From positions 484,899 to 548,898 of the forward strand of contig NZ_JAJAPW010000004.1 of assembly GCF_020523925.1 (NCBI RefSeq): DNA of 64,000 nucleotides, read 5' to 3'. The notes under the pieces are model-generated. The model made no database searches. It saw nothing but the letters and a program-made list of their open reading frames with translations, and was not told the DNA's origin. Position numbers and translations under genes: made by a program. Every line of letters starts with the position of its first letter. The first letter of the stretch is position 1. Of this stretch, positions 35,465 through 44,787 are shown one piece after another. Source of the stretch: Neotamlana laminarinivorans. GTDB lineage: Bacteria; Bacteroidota; Bacteroidia; Flavobacteriales; Flavobacteriaceae.

Positions 35465-36403
35465 TTATTGTTTAAAAACAATTAGTGTGTTTAATTTGAG
35501 TTTGTTTTTTATGCGAAACAGTATTTGTACTATACTATTTGGTAGTAAAATTAACATTTGTTGAAGCGTATTTAAATTACTAAAATCAACATCTTTAATA
35601 AGAGCCTTTTCTAATTTTTTGTTTAGTGAAAGTTTAAAGAAAATAATAGTAGAAAACCTGTTAATATCTATGTATTTTTTTAAATCATTATTTGTGCTTT
35701 CAATCTCTTTATATGAGTACAGAAGTTTAGGGATTTTTTTCTTATTAGAAAAACTATACATGTTATCATCTATTGTTCTGTTGTAAATGGCACTGCAATA
35801 ACTGTTATCTAGAACAACTTCATATTTTAAAGCTATTTTAATATACATGTCGGTATCTTGCTCAGAGTAAATGTCGGTATCAAAATAACCAATATCTTCA
35901 AAAACAAATTTAGGAATACAAATAGCACCTATCCATGCTACGCAGTGATGCAAAGAATTTTTGAAAAAATTAGGAATTATTCCCTTAAAGTTTTTTGGTA
36001 AGCCATTAAAGGAGGCACGAGTGCAAATAGTGTCAGATTTTTTAATACTATAGCCTGTACAGTATAAACCTCTGTTTGGGTATTTTTTAATTAACTCAAA
36101 TAGCTGTTCTAAATGATTTGGCAGCCATAAATCATCTGCATCAATAAACGCAATATATTTAGCTCGTCCTTTTTTTATTCCATTATTTCTAGCTTGTGAG
36201 AGCCCTAAATTGGTTTGGTTGTATATTGTAATTCGCGAATCATTTATTCTTTTTGCAGCTTCAACACTATCATCTGTACTACCATCGTTAATAATTATAA
36301 TTTCAAAATTTTTAAATGTTTGATTAATTACACTTTTTAGTGTATCTTCGATATATTTTGCTTTGTTATAAAGAGGAATTACAACAGATATTAAAGGAAT
36401 CAT
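35465..36403 (-). CDS. Glycosyltransferase family 2, opposite in direction to its neighbours
   Basis: 312 residues with a GT-A domain: VVIPLYNKAKYIEDTLKSVINQTF, IIINDGSTDDSVE, LSQARNNGIKKGRAKYIAFIDADD (the DxD site). The last 100 residues are helical and basic with no known domain. It is the only - strand gene in the 30-37 kb polysaccharide locus and is read toward the GT4 gene; it starts 71 nt from the divergent GT2 gene. A TATATTTG match on the - strand at 36459-36452 may be its -7 element. Confidence 0.88.
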   Translation of the reverse strand: MIPLISVVIPLYNKAKYIEDTLKSVINQTFKNFEIIIINDGSTDDSVEAAKRINDSRITIYNQTNLGLSQARNNGIKKGRAKYIAFIDADDLWLPNHLEQLFELIKKYPNRGLYCTGYSIKKSDTICTRASFNGLPKNFKGIIPNFFKNSLHHCVAWIGAICIPKFVFEDIGYFDTDIYSEQDTDMYIKIALKYEVVLDNSYCSAIYNRTIDDNMYSFSNKKKIPKLLYSYKEIESTNNDLKKYIDINRFSTIIFFKLSLNKKLEKALIKDVDFSNLNTLQQMLILLPNSIVQILFRIKNKLKLNTLIVFKQ

Positions 36404-36474
36404 AGAGAGAATTTGTAGATTTTAAATATCGTTAAAACTTATATTTCAAACCAAATATAACTTATTTTATTTTC

Positions 36475-37209
36475 TTGAAACTATCAATTATAATACCTGC
36501 AAAAAATGAAGCTTCAAAAATTCAAAAATGCATTTTAGAAGTTTATAAACAAACAAGTTCTTTTTTTGAGGTAATCGTAATTAATGGTGGGGGTGCTAAA
36601 CTTGATACTACAGCCTTACAAAAAAAATTTAAGAACCTTACCATAATCACTGAGCCAGATTTAGGTGTTTATGATGCTATGAATAAGGGGATTTTATTAG
36701 CTAAAGGTAAATGGCTTTATTTTATGGGGGTCGATGACGGTTTCTATAATATAAATGTTTTAAAAATATTACGTTCTTATTTTAACAATGAAAATGTTAA
36801 GTTGCTGTTAGGAAATATCGTCTATAGTTTTAATGAAAAGGACTCTGTTTTTGTAAAAAAAAATAATGGTTTAGTTAAAAGTACCTGGCAAAATAAAATT
36901 TGGATAAAAAATTGTTTGCCACATCAGGGGATGTTTTATCATCATTCTATTTTTAACCAGAATTTATACGATATTAGTTATAAAGTTTTGGCAGATTATG
37001 CTTTTAACCTATCTCTCTGGAAAAAAAAAGTGCCCGTTGTGATAATTGATGAGATAGTAGCTAATTGCGGAACAGAAGGGCTATCAAAACAATACAATTA
37101 TTCAATATATGAAGAAGAAATTAAATTAAAAACAAAAGCATCATCTAGACTTTTTATGCCATTGTTTTTTATTTTGGCAATGAGTAAGTTTATTTTAAAA
37201 AAGATTTAA
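36475..37209 (+). CDS. Glycosyltransferase family 2 (WcaA-like) with altered nucleotide-binding motif
   Basis: 244 residues. It starts with TTG (SIIIPAKNEASKIQKCI) and shows ISEPDxGVYDAMNKG-type and LAKGKWLYFMGVDDG segments typical of a small GT2 subfamily. The usual strand-2 motif VIDGGSTDGT reads VINGGGAKLDT here, so the Asp that contacts the base is Asn. The protein may have a changed donor preference or reduced activity. It ends tail-to-tail with ftsE, sharing TTAA. Confidence 0.82.
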   Translation: MKLSIIIPAKNEASKIQKCILEVYKQTSSFFEVIVINGGGAKLDTTALQKKFKNLTIITEPDLGVYDAMNKGILLAKGKWLYFMGVDDGFYNINVLKILRSYFNNENVKLLLGNIVYSFNEKDSVFVKKNNGLVKSTWQNKIWIKNCLPHQGMFYHHSIFNQNLYDISYKVLADYAFNLSLWKKKVPVVIIDEIVANCGTEGLSKQYNYSIYEEEIKLKTKASSRLFMPLFFILAMSKFILKKI

Positions 37210-37889
37210 CTTTTACGTTGCACCACCTCATAAACCTGATTATCGTCACATTTTAATGTCTTTCTTGGGTATTTAAGCAACAAAGCATAGTCGTGTGTGG
37301 CCATTAAAATGGTATTCCCATTTTTACTTAAATCTTGCAAAACCTCCATAACCTCTATACTGGTTTGCGGATCAAGATTTCCAGTGGGCTCATCAGCTAA
37401 AATAAGTTCTGGGTTGTTAAGTAAAGCTCTTGCTATAGCTACACGCTGTTGTTCTCCGCCAGAAATTTCATGTGGAAATTTAAAGCCTTTTGTGTTCATG
37501 TCTACTTTGGTTAGTACTTCTGTAACACGCGTATTCATTTTATCTTTGTCTTTCCAGCCAGTGGCTTTTAAAACAAATAATAAGTTATCGGTTATGTTTC
37601 TATCTGGTAATAGTTTAAAATCTTGAAAAACAACACCCAATTTTCTTCTTAAAAAGGGGATTTCTTTCTCTTTTAATGTTTTTAGGTTAAAGTCTACAAT
37701 GTTGCCCTCTCCTTCTGTTAAGGGTAAATCACCGTATAGTGTTTTCATAAAACTACTTTTACCAGATCCTGTTTTTCCTATTAAATAAACAAAATCACCC
37801 TTATTCATTTCTAAATTAATTTTAGATAGAACGAGACTGCCTCCTTGAAAAATTGATGCATTTTTTAATTGTAAAATAAGATCAGACAT
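37206..37889 (-). CDS. ftsE: Cell division ATP-binding protein FtsE
   Basis: 227 residues. Walker A GKTGSGKSS (38-46), Q-loop VFQDFKLLPDRNI, signature HEISGGEQQRVAIARAL, Walker B LILADEP and H-loop MATHDY. The VFQDFKLL stretch is characteristic of FtsE. With FtsX it controls peptidoglycan hydrolases at the septum; ftsX is not adjacent, which is common in Bacteroidota. Overlaps the convergent GT2 gene by 4 nt. Confidence 0.9.
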   Translation of the reverse strand: MSDLILQLKNASIFQGGSLVLSKINLEMNKGDFVYLIGKTGSGKSSFMKTLYGDLPLTEGEGNIVDFNLKTLKEKEIPFLRRKLGVVFQDFKLLPDRNITDNLLFVLKATGWKDKDKMNTRVTEVLTKVDMNTKGFKFPHEISGGEQQRVAIARALLNNPELILADEPTGNLDPQTSIEVMEVLQDLSKNGNTILMATHDYALLLKYPRKTLKCDDNQVYEVVQRKS

Positions 37890-38041
37890 GTAAAATTAGT
37901 TTAGAAGTACAAGTTTAAAGTTTATAGTTTAACATAACAAACCTTAATTACAAATTTTTATTGTCAAGATAATTGTATACCAATAGATATAAATAATTTT
38001 TTAAACATTTAATCCCCGTTTTTATAATTCTATCTTAATTG

Positions 38042-38074
38042 TTGCGTTATACTTTTTATATTAATTTATCTTTG
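38042..38074 (+). promoter_or_regulatory. Promoter of the TPR/outer-membrane barrel operon
   Basis: TATCTTTG at 38067-38074 with TTG at 38042-38044, 22 nt apart. The -7 box is a full match; the spacing is slightly longer than in the other promoters of the window. The ATG follows 28 nt later. Confidence 0.6.
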
Positions 38075-38102
38075 AATCATCAAACTAAAAAAAGATTTGT
38101 AA

Positions 38103-41100
38103 ATGATTTACAAAAACATACTTTCCCTCATAGTAACTATAAGTTTTTCCTTAGCATTATGGGCACAACAATCTGCGACTTACACTAGTAATTTAGTCGA
38201 TTATCAAAAGGCGCTATCTCTATATAATAATCAACAATATTTAGCTGCCCAATCACTATTTAGCAGTATAAAAAAAACAGCTGAAGAAGAAATTTTACAG
38301 TCCGATTGTGCTTATTATATTGCTAATTGTGCAGTAAGATTAAATCAACAAAATGCCGACCAATTAGTTGAGAACTTTGTTGCAGAATACCCTACAAGTA
38401 CTAAACGGAATACAGCTTATGTAGATGTGGCCGATTATTATTTTGAGAATTCAAAATATGCTTATGCTATAAAATGGTACGATAAAGTAAATGAAAATGC
38501 TTTAGGGAAAAGCGAAAAAGAAAAATTTTATTTTAATAAAGGATATTCAGCATTTACAGTTAAGCAGTATAAGGATGCTAAAAAATATTTAAACCGTGTA
38601 GAAAGCTCTAAAGAATACGGTTCGCAAGCAAAATATTATATTGGTTTTATGGCTTATGAAGGAGACGATTACGATCGTGCCAACGAATATTTCGATCAAG
38701 TAAGCGATCAAGAACGATACAGAGAAAAACTATCGTATTACCAGGCCGATTTGAATTTTAAATTAGGGAATTTTGAAAAAGCGATAGCGTTAGCTAAAAA
38801 TCAAATAGAGTCTAGCGACGAAAACGAAATCTCAGAACTTTCAAAAATTATAGGAGAGAGTTATTTCAATTTAAAAAATTATGCAGAAGCATTACCTTAC
38901 TTAAAAGCTTACAAAGGCAGAAAGGGTAGTAGAGATAAAACTGCAAAATGGAATAATACAGATTATTACCAATTAGGTTACACTTATTACAAACAAAAAG
39001 ACTACCAAAATGCTATTAACGAGTTTAATAAAATTGTTGATGGTAAAAATAGCATTGCACAAAACGCTTACTATCATTTAGGTGAAAGTTATGTTCACCT
39101 AGATAAAAAACAAGAAGCCTTAAATGCGTTTAAAAATGCATCAGAAATGGATTTCGATTTAAAAATTCAAGAAGATGCGTGGTTAAATTATGCTAAAATT
39201 AGTTACGAAATTGGTAACCCTTACCAATCGGCACCACAAGTTTTATCGGCTTATTTAGATAAATATCCAGATACAAGTTACCGTGAGGAAGTAGAAACGT
39301 TATTAATAGATTCTTACATTACTTCTAAAAATTACACCGAAGCTTTAAAACTTTTAAAAGGAAAAAATAGTTACGACAATAAAGTAGCATACCAAAAAGT
39401 AGCCTTTTATCGTGGGTTAGAGCTGTATAATGAAAGCAATTATTTAGAGGCAGAAAATTTATTCGATGCATCGTTAAAAGAATCTTTAGAAGCACAATAT
39501 ACAGCTCGTGCAACATTCTGGAAGGCAGAGGCAGATTATAACTTAACAGATTACGATGATGCTTTAATTGGTTTAAAACAATTTAGCCAAATGGCCGAAG
39601 CTTCACAAACTCCAGAATTTGAGAATATCGATTATAATTTAGCCTATACATATTTTAAGTTAAAAAACTACACGCAAGCCACAACGTATTTTAATCAATT
39701 TATAAATAATCATACAGAAGATAAAGTAAGACTTAACGATGCTTATTTACGTTTAGGCGATGGTTACTTTGTTTCTAGTAAATACGATGAAGCAGTTACA
39801 GCATACCAAAAAGCTATTAAGTTAAACGAGATAGAATCCGATTACGCCTTTTTTCAAAAAGCACTAAGTGTTGGGTATGCGGGGCAATCTTCAAAAAAAA
39901 TACACGAACTCGAAGCGTTTATTAAAAATTACCCAAAATCTAAACTTCGTGACGATGCCATGTACGAGCTAGGGAATTCTTATGTAAAATCGGGCGATAT
40001 AAATAAAGCTCATACTACATATAACATTTTAAGCAAAGAGTATAAAACGAGTTCGTTTGTGCCGAAAGCGCAATTACGTCAAGGTTTAATTTATTATAAT
40101 GCATCGCAAAACCAAGAGGCATTAACTAAGTTTAAAAGTGTGGCTAGTAATTATGCAGGTTCGCCAGAAGCTGTACAAGCCGTATCAACAGCAAGGTTAA
40201 TTTATATAGATTTAGGTCAGGTTGATGAGTATGCAGCATGGGTAAAAACCTTAGATTATGTTGAGGTAACCGATACCGATTTAGATAATACCACTTACGA
40301 ATCTGCAGAAAAACAATATGTAGATGGAAATACAGATAGAGCCATTAAACAATTTAATCAATATTTAGCTCAGTTTCCAAATGGGTTACATGCCTTAAAA
40401 GCTCATTTTTATGTTGCTCAATTATACTATAAAAAAGATTTGCTAGAAAATGCGGCGCCACATTACACGTATATAGTTGAAGCTTCGCAAAACGAATATA
40501 CCGAAGAAGCATTAACGCGTTTGTCTCAATATCAATTAGAAAAGAAAAACTGGAAACAAGCCATTCCGGTATTAACAAGATTAGAGAACGAAGCTAATTT
40601 TCCACAAAACGTAGTGTTTGCGCAATCTAATTTAATGAAAGCCAATTATCAATTAGAAAATTACACCGAGGCTGTCGCTTACGCGGAAAAAGTATTAAAC
40701 AGTTCAAAAATTGATAATAAAATTAAAAGTGATGCGCACGTAATTATAGCGCGTTCGGCAATAAAAACTAATAATGAGGCTAAAGCAAAAACAGCTTATG
40801 CAGAAGTAGAAAAAGTAGCTACTGGCGAAACCGCGGCCGAAGCACTTTACTACAACGCCTATTTTAAAAATAAGGAAGCAAAATACGAAGCGTCTAACAC
40901 AACTGTTCAAAAATTAGCCAAAGATTTTTCGGGCTATAAATATTACAGCGCAAAAGGTTTAGTGTTAATGGCTAAAAACTTTTATGCTTTAAACGATGCG
41001 TTTCAGGCAACTTATATATTAGAGAGTGTAATACAAAATTTTCCAGATTTTACCGATGTCGTTGCCGAAGCCAAAGCAGAATTAAAGGCAATTAAAAATC

Positions 41101-41141
41101 AGGAAGCTAAAACAAACTCATCAATCGAAACCGAAGATTAA
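38103..41141 (+). CDS. Large secreted tetratricopeptide-repeat protein
   Basis: 1012 residues with a signal peptide (MIYKNILSLIVTISFSLALWAQQ) and TPR repeats over nearly the whole length: many units of the form YYxxxxxYDxAxxxF or YHLGESYVHLDKKQEALNAFKNA. It is likely periplasmic or bound to the outer membrane as a scaffold. The gene for an outer-membrane barrel follows 101 nt later in the same direction, so they may form one complex. Similar TPR giants next to a barrel are common in flavobacteria, but the role is not established. Confidence 0.85.
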   Translation: MIYKNILSLIVTISFSLALWAQQSATYTSNLVDYQKALSLYNNQQYLAAQSLFSSIKKTAEEEILQSDCAYYIANCAVRLNQQNADQLVENFVAEYPTSTKRNTAYVDVADYYFENSKYAYAIKWYDKVNENALGKSEKEKFYFNKGYSAFTVKQYKDAKKYLNRVESSKEYGSQAKYYIGFMAYEGDDYDRANEYFDQVSDQERYREKLSYYQADLNFKLGNFEKAIALAKNQIESSDENEISELSKIIGESYFNLKNYAEALPYLKAYKGRKGSRDKTAKWNNTDYYQLGYTYYKQKDYQNAINEFNKIVDGKNSIAQNAYYHLGESYVHLDKKQEALNAFKNASEMDFDLKIQEDAWLNYAKISYEIGNPYQSAPQVLSAYLDKYPDTSYREEVETLLIDSYITSKNYTEALKLLKGKNSYDNKVAYQKVAFYRGLELYNESNYLEAENLFDASLKESLEAQYTARATFWKAEADYNLTDYDDALIGLKQFSQMAEASQTPEFENIDYNLAYTYFKLKNYTQATTYFNQFINNHTEDKVRLNDAYLRLGDGYFVSSKYDEAVTAYQKAIKLNEIESDYAFFQKALSVGYAGQSSKKIHELEAFIKNYPKSKLRDDAMYELGNSYVKSGDINKAHTTYNILSKEYKTSSFVPKAQLRQGLIYYNASQNQEALTKFKSVASNYAGSPEAVQAVSTARLIYIDLGQVDEYAAWVKTLDYVEVTDTDLDNTTYESAEKQYVDGNTDRAIKQFNQYLAQFPNGLHALKAHFYVAQLYYKKDLLENAAPHYTYIVEASQNEYTEEALTRLSQYQLEKKNWKQAIPVLTRLENEANFPQNVVFAQSNLMKANYQLENYTEAVAYAEKVLNSSKIDNKIKSDAHVIIARSAIKTNNEAKAKTAYAEVEKVATGETAAEALYYNAYFKNKEAKYEASNTTVQKLAKDFSGYKYYSAKGLVLMAKNFYALNDAFQATYILESVIQNFPDFTDVVAEAKAELKAIKNQEAKTNSSIETED

Positions 41142-41242
41142 GTAGTTTGTATCACTTAATATTAAAAGTGTACGTATCAATCAAAATAAAATCAAAAGAT
41201 TTCAGCGAAAGCGAAAACTTAAAACATAAAAAAGCAAAACTC

Positions 41243-42967
41243 ATGCGAAAGCACATAAAACATATTTTAACCGTAGTAATACTTTTAACTACAACTATAG
41301 TGTTATCACAAAGCAGAACTAGCGATACTTTAAATACGGGAGTTATAGATGTTGTTAAGCCATATGCACCTACAATTTCCGATGCTTTTAAAGTAAAAGA
41401 AACTCCAAAGTTAGATGATGCTACAACCGAAACTAAAAAAGAAGTAAAGTATAATATATTTTCTTTTCCTGTTGCCTCAACCTTTACACCAGCAAAAGGT
41501 AAAGCAGCCGTTGTAGAAAAGCGTGAACCAGAAAAAATATTCGATAATTATGCCTCGTTAGGTGTGGGCACTTATACTACAATTTTAGGCGAAGTATACT
41601 TAAATCATGCTTTAAATCGTAACGAAAGTGTGGGTGGTTATGTAAGTCATCATTCTTCGCAAGGGGGAATTGAAGGTGTTGAGTTCGACGATCATTTTCT
41701 TAACTCGAAAGTAAACGTTAATTATACAAACCGTTCACGAGATTATTCTTGGGGTGTAGATGGTGGTTTTCAGTACCAAATTTATAATTGGTATGGTGTG
41801 ACAGAAGATCAAGTAGCAATTGCCCAAGCAAATAACCCCGTAGTAGATCACTCATTTTACAACGCACATTTTGGTGGCGATATTACTTTTGAAGATACCT
41901 ATATAAAATCCTTAGACTTTAAATTTCGCAGGTTTGGCGATAACCAAGGCTCTGGTGAAAATAGATTTGTACTTAATGGGGCAGTAGATGTGCCAATTAA
42001 TGATATTGAAATTTCAACAAAGCTAACTTTCGATTACTTAGGCGGAAGCTTCGACACAGATTACTTTGGTATAAACAACCTTAATTATGGTAACTTTTTT
42101 GTTGGTTTATCGCCAACATACGAGCTAAAACGAGACGATTTAACCCTAAATCTAGGCGTTTCTACCTATTATTTAAACGATACAGAAAATGGCGACAACA
42201 AGTTTTACTTGTATCCAAACGTTACAGTAACTTATCGTTTAGTAAACGATGTTTTAATAGTTTACGGTGGTGTACAAGGCGATTTACAACAAAACTCATA
42301 TTACGATTTTGCTAACGAAAATCCGTTTGTTTCACCAACTTTATATGTGCAGCCAACCGATGCGCTTTATAATGCATTTGTAGGTTTAAAAGGAAAGCTT
42401 TCAAGCAATATGAGTTACAGTATTAGCGGACACTACCAAGCCGATAAAAGTAGAGCATTATTTAAAACAAACACAATTAACAATGTAACAGCAACCGAAG
42501 CTTACCAATACGGAAATTCTTTTGGTATAGCTTACGATAATGTCGATTCTTATGGTGTTGCAGGCGAACTTAATGTAGATGTTAATCGTAATTTTACATT
42601 AGGTATTAAAGCAGAATATTTTGCTTACGATACCACAACCGAAGAAGAAGCTTGGAATTTACCAGATATAAAAGGCTCATTATTTTTAGATTATCAAATA
42701 GACCAAAACTGGTTTGCAGGTGCTAATTTATTTTACGTAGGCGAGCGTAAAGACCAATTAGAGCTAGAAAGTACAGCAACACCAGAAACAGTAACTTTAG
42801 ATAGTTTTTTCGACGCTAACGTACACGTTGGTTATCATATAAACGACAAATTTTCGGTATATGCCAAAGGAAATAACCTAGTAAATAACACCTACCAAAA
42901 ATGGCAAAATTATCAAGTACAAGGCATTCAGGTTTTAGCAGGAGCAACTTATAAATTCGATTTTTAA
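41243..42967 (+). CDS. TonB-dependent-receptor-like outer-membrane beta barrel (plug reduced or absent)
   Basis: 574 residues from ATG 41243, chosen because it gives a signal peptide (MRKHIKHILTVVILLTTTIVLSQS) directly; a TTG 96 nt upstream adds a polar leader. After a proline-rich N-terminus the protein is a run of amphipathic strands such as YASLGVGTYTTILGEVYLNHALN and ends in VLAGATYKFDF with a terminal aromatic residue. No complete plug domain with a TonB box is evident. It lies downstream of the TPR giant, and a stem-loop follows it. Confidence 0.78.
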   Translation: MRKHIKHILTVVILLTTTIVLSQSRTSDTLNTGVIDVVKPYAPTISDAFKVKETPKLDDATTETKKEVKYNIFSFPVASTFTPAKGKAAVVEKREPEKIFDNYASLGVGTYTTILGEVYLNHALNRNESVGGYVSHHSSQGGIEGVEFDDHFLNSKVNVNYTNRSRDYSWGVDGGFQYQIYNWYGVTEDQVAIAQANNPVVDHSFYNAHFGGDITFEDTYIKSLDFKFRRFGDNQGSGENRFVLNGAVDVPINDIEISTKLTFDYLGGSFDTDYFGINNLNYGNFFVGLSPTYELKRDDLTLNLGVSTYYLNDTENGDNKFYLYPNVTVTYRLVNDVLIVYGGVQGDLQQNSYYDFANENPFVSPTLYVQPTDALYNAFVGLKGKLSSNMSYSISGHYQADKSRALFKTNTINNVTATEAYQYGNSFGIAYDNVDSYGVAGELNVDVNRNFTLGIKAEYFAYDTTTEEEAWNLPDIKGSLFLDYQIDQNWFAGANLFYVGERKDQLELESTATPETVTLDSFFDANVHVGYHINDKFSVYAKGNNLVNNTYQKWQNYQVQGIQVLAGATYKFDF

Positions 42968-42980
42968 GTCATTAATTGTC

Positions 42981-43004
42981 ACCCTGAATTTAGCTCAGGG
43001 TTTT
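42981..43004 (+). terminator. Probable intrinsic terminator after the barrel gene
   Basis: CCCTGA (42982-42987) pairs with TCAGGG (42995-43000) around ATTTAGC, followed by TTTTA, 14 nt after the stop codon. The arm sequence resembles the common flavobacterial CACCCTGA...TCAGGGT intergenic hairpin, so it may be a repeat acting as a terminator. Confidence 0.65.
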
Positions 43005-43044
43005 ATATATATGATATCATCTTGTAATATAATTTAAATTATTT

Positions 43045-43130
43045 GGGCGTTACCCGCAAGGGGTCAGGCTTTACGTTGCAAGTCCTCGGTCGTGCCTCCC
43101 TGTGGGCTTTCCACTGCAATCCTTAACGCG
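43045..43130 (+). repeat. Structured intergenic repeat, copy 2 (GCGTTA/TAACGC ends)
   Basis: Begins GGGCGTTACCC and ends CCTTAACGCG; the ends GCGTTA (43047-43052) and TAACGC (43124-43129) are complementary. Inside, ACCC-GCAA-GGGGT forms the first hairpin and TTGCA/TGCAA the second stem (TTGCAAGT ... CACTGCAA). The inner stem differs from copies 1 and 3 in sequence while the outer one is kept. It lies upstream of the ASCH gene. Confidence 0.8.
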
Positions 43131-43161
43131 GCCGTAAAACAAAATGTGTTAATTTGTATGC

Positions 43162-43635
43162 ATGAAAACGTTTAATAACCAAACCGTACATAATTTATGG
43201 AATAGTTTTTTAGCAGAAAACCCAGAATATAAAAATACAATTCAACCACAAGCCTGGTATTTTTGCGATAATAAAACCGATGCTAATAATTGCGCCAATT
43301 TAGTACTAAAAGGCATTAAACAAGCCACATCTACATCGCTTTGGTGGTTTAAAGCTTATAATTATGCATTGCCTAAAGTTGGCGATTTAAATATAATTAC
43401 CAACTGGAATGGTGAAGCTAGAGCAATAATTAAAACAGTAAAAATAGAGTATATTCCGTTTAATAAAATAACTAAAGCATATGCCATAATAGAAGGTGAG
43501 GGAGATAAGTCGTTACACTATTGGCAAAAAGTCCATTGGGCTTATTATACTCGTGAAATGAAACCTAAAGGCGAAATCCCAAGTAAAAACATGATTATAG
43601 TTTTCGAACAGTTTAAAACTATTTTTACTGTTTAA
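43162..43635 (+). CDS. ASCH domain protein
   Basis: 157 residues. The ASCH pattern is present: LVLKGIKQATSTSLWWFKAY near the strand-rich entrance, PKVGDLNIITNWNGEARAIIKTVKIEYIPFNKI, and EGEGDKSLHYWQKVHWAYYTREM. ASCH proteins resemble the PUA fold and may bind RNA or act as amidohydrolases, as YqfB does on N4-acetylcytidine. The substrate here cannot be fixed. The gene ends 14 nt before the convergent response regulator gene. Confidence 0.88.
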   Translation: MKTFNNQTVHNLWNSFLAENPEYKNTIQPQAWYFCDNKTDANNCANLVLKGIKQATSTSLWWFKAYNYALPKVGDLNIITNWNGEARAIIKTVKIEYIPFNKITKAYAIIEGEGDKSLHYWQKVHWAYYTREMKPKGEIPSKNMIIVFEQFKTIFTV

Positions 43636-43649
43636 ATTTTAAAACAAAG

Positions 43650-44405
43650 TTACTCTAACCAAGCTTTAAAATCTTTAACACGTTCGCGCGCTACAATTAC
43701 ATCTTGGTCTTTGTAACTATTAAGTTTTATTTGTAACCGCGAGTTGGTGTAACTTACCATATCTTTTATAGCGTTTATATTTACGTAAAATTTACGGTTT
43801 ATACGATAAAACGATTCTGGTTCTAGTTCGTTTTCTAAATGTTCTAAAGTTGTATCTAATAAATAATTTCTACCTTCTGTAGTATGTAAATAAGTGCCTT
43901 TATTTTCGCTATAAAAACACTCTATATCATCAACCGAAATTAATTTTAAATGTTGTCCAACTTTTACCGAAAATCTTTTTTTATACTCACGATCTATGGG
44001 GTTTACTAGTAGTTTTTTTATGTCGTTAAAATCTAGAGTAACGGCTTGTGTTTGTGGTTGGCGTTCCTTGTATTTTTTTACAGCTATGGCTAAATCATCT
44101 TCGTCAATAGGTTTTAGTAAATAATCAATGCTGTTAAGTTTAAACGCTTGCAGCGCATACTCGTCGTAAGCTGTAGTAAAAATCACAGGTGTTTTTATGT
44201 TTATGGTTTCAAAAATTTCGAACGATAGGCCATCACTTAGTTGTATGTCTAAAAATATTAAATCAGGGTGTGGGTTGCTGCTAAACCATTCTAAAGATTC
44301 TTCAACGGAATGTAAAAGTGTTTCTGTTTTAATATCAAGTTTTTCTAGCATACGTTGTAAGCGTCTTGCCGAAGGTTTTTCGTCTTCAATAATTATAACA
44401 TTCAT
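43650..44405 (-). CDS. LytTR response regulator
   Basis: 251 residues. The receiver domain has the acidic pocket (E7, D8), the phospho-acceptor D53 in DLIFLDIQLSDG, T in FTTAYDEY and K in LLKPID. The LytTR DNA-binding domain (about 150-251) has RFSVKVGQHLKLISVDDIECFYSE and the FYRINRKFYVN motif. It is the partner of the histidine kinase upstream (44788), with a 2TM gene in between. It probably controls envelope or stress genes. Confidence 0.92.
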   Translation of the reverse strand: MNVIIIEDEKPSARRLQRMLEKLDIKTETLLHSVEESLEWFSSNPHPDLIFLDIQLSDGLSFEIFETINIKTPVIFTTAYDEYALQAFKLNSIDYLLKPIDEDDLAIAVKKYKERQPQTQAVTLDFNDIKKLLVNPIDREYKKRFSVKVGQHLKLISVDDIECFYSENKGTYLHTTEGRNYLLDTTLEHLENELEPESFYRINRKFYVNINAIKDMVSYTNSRLQIKLNSYKDQDVIVARERVKDFKAWLE

Positions 44406-44434
44406 GGTTGTGGTTGGTTAGTTTTGTTAATTTT

Positions 44435-44776
44435 TTATTCCCAGTTGTTTTTGTCTTTTTCCATAAACTCGCGAATTTTGCGTTCTTCCCAGTCTTTACC
44501 AAATAGGAATGTAACACCAAAAACTCCTAAAAAGTGAAACAGTAAACCAATGCCCCAAAATAAGGGTGTAGCCCAAGTTCCAAAATGCCAAAGGCTGCCA
44601 CCATTAACTACAATTGTAAATATTATAAAGGCATTTACTACTATAAATACAGCCAAGTGCCAATAAAAGCCTACTATTTTTTTTACCTTTTCTTTAGCTC
44701 GAAGATAAGCTTCTTCTTTTAAAAATTCTTTATTTTTAAATTCGTTATTGTAAGGTTGTATATCTGTGTTTTGCAT
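44435..44776 (-). CDS. 2TM domain protein between kinase and response regulator genes
   Basis: 113 residues from ATG 44776; a TTG 21 nt upstream overlaps the kinase gene but is less likely. Two membrane helices form the 2TM module: YLRAKEKVKKIVGFYWHLAVFIVVNAFIIFTIV ... WGIGLLFHFLGVFGVTFLFGKDWEERKIREFM. The same module ends the histidine kinase (RARDYVNELKGFYYSLLSYFVV ... GRNWEKRKIEQFI), so the two are homologous. It may sense the membrane or couple to the kinase; function unknown. Confidence 0.85.
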   Translation of the reverse strand: MQNTDIQPYNNEFKNKEFLKEEAYLRAKEKVKKIVGFYWHLAVFIVVNAFIIFTIVVNGGSLWHFGTWATPLFWGIGLLFHFLGVFGVTFLFGKDWEERKIREFMEKDKNNWE

Positions 44777-44787
44777 AACTTTAAATT

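Noticed and set aside
43005..43161. A CRISPR-like repeat or small RNA gene before the ASCH gene
   Set aside because: There is only one copy of the structured repeat here, with no spacers of regular length; it belongs to the four-copy repeat family.
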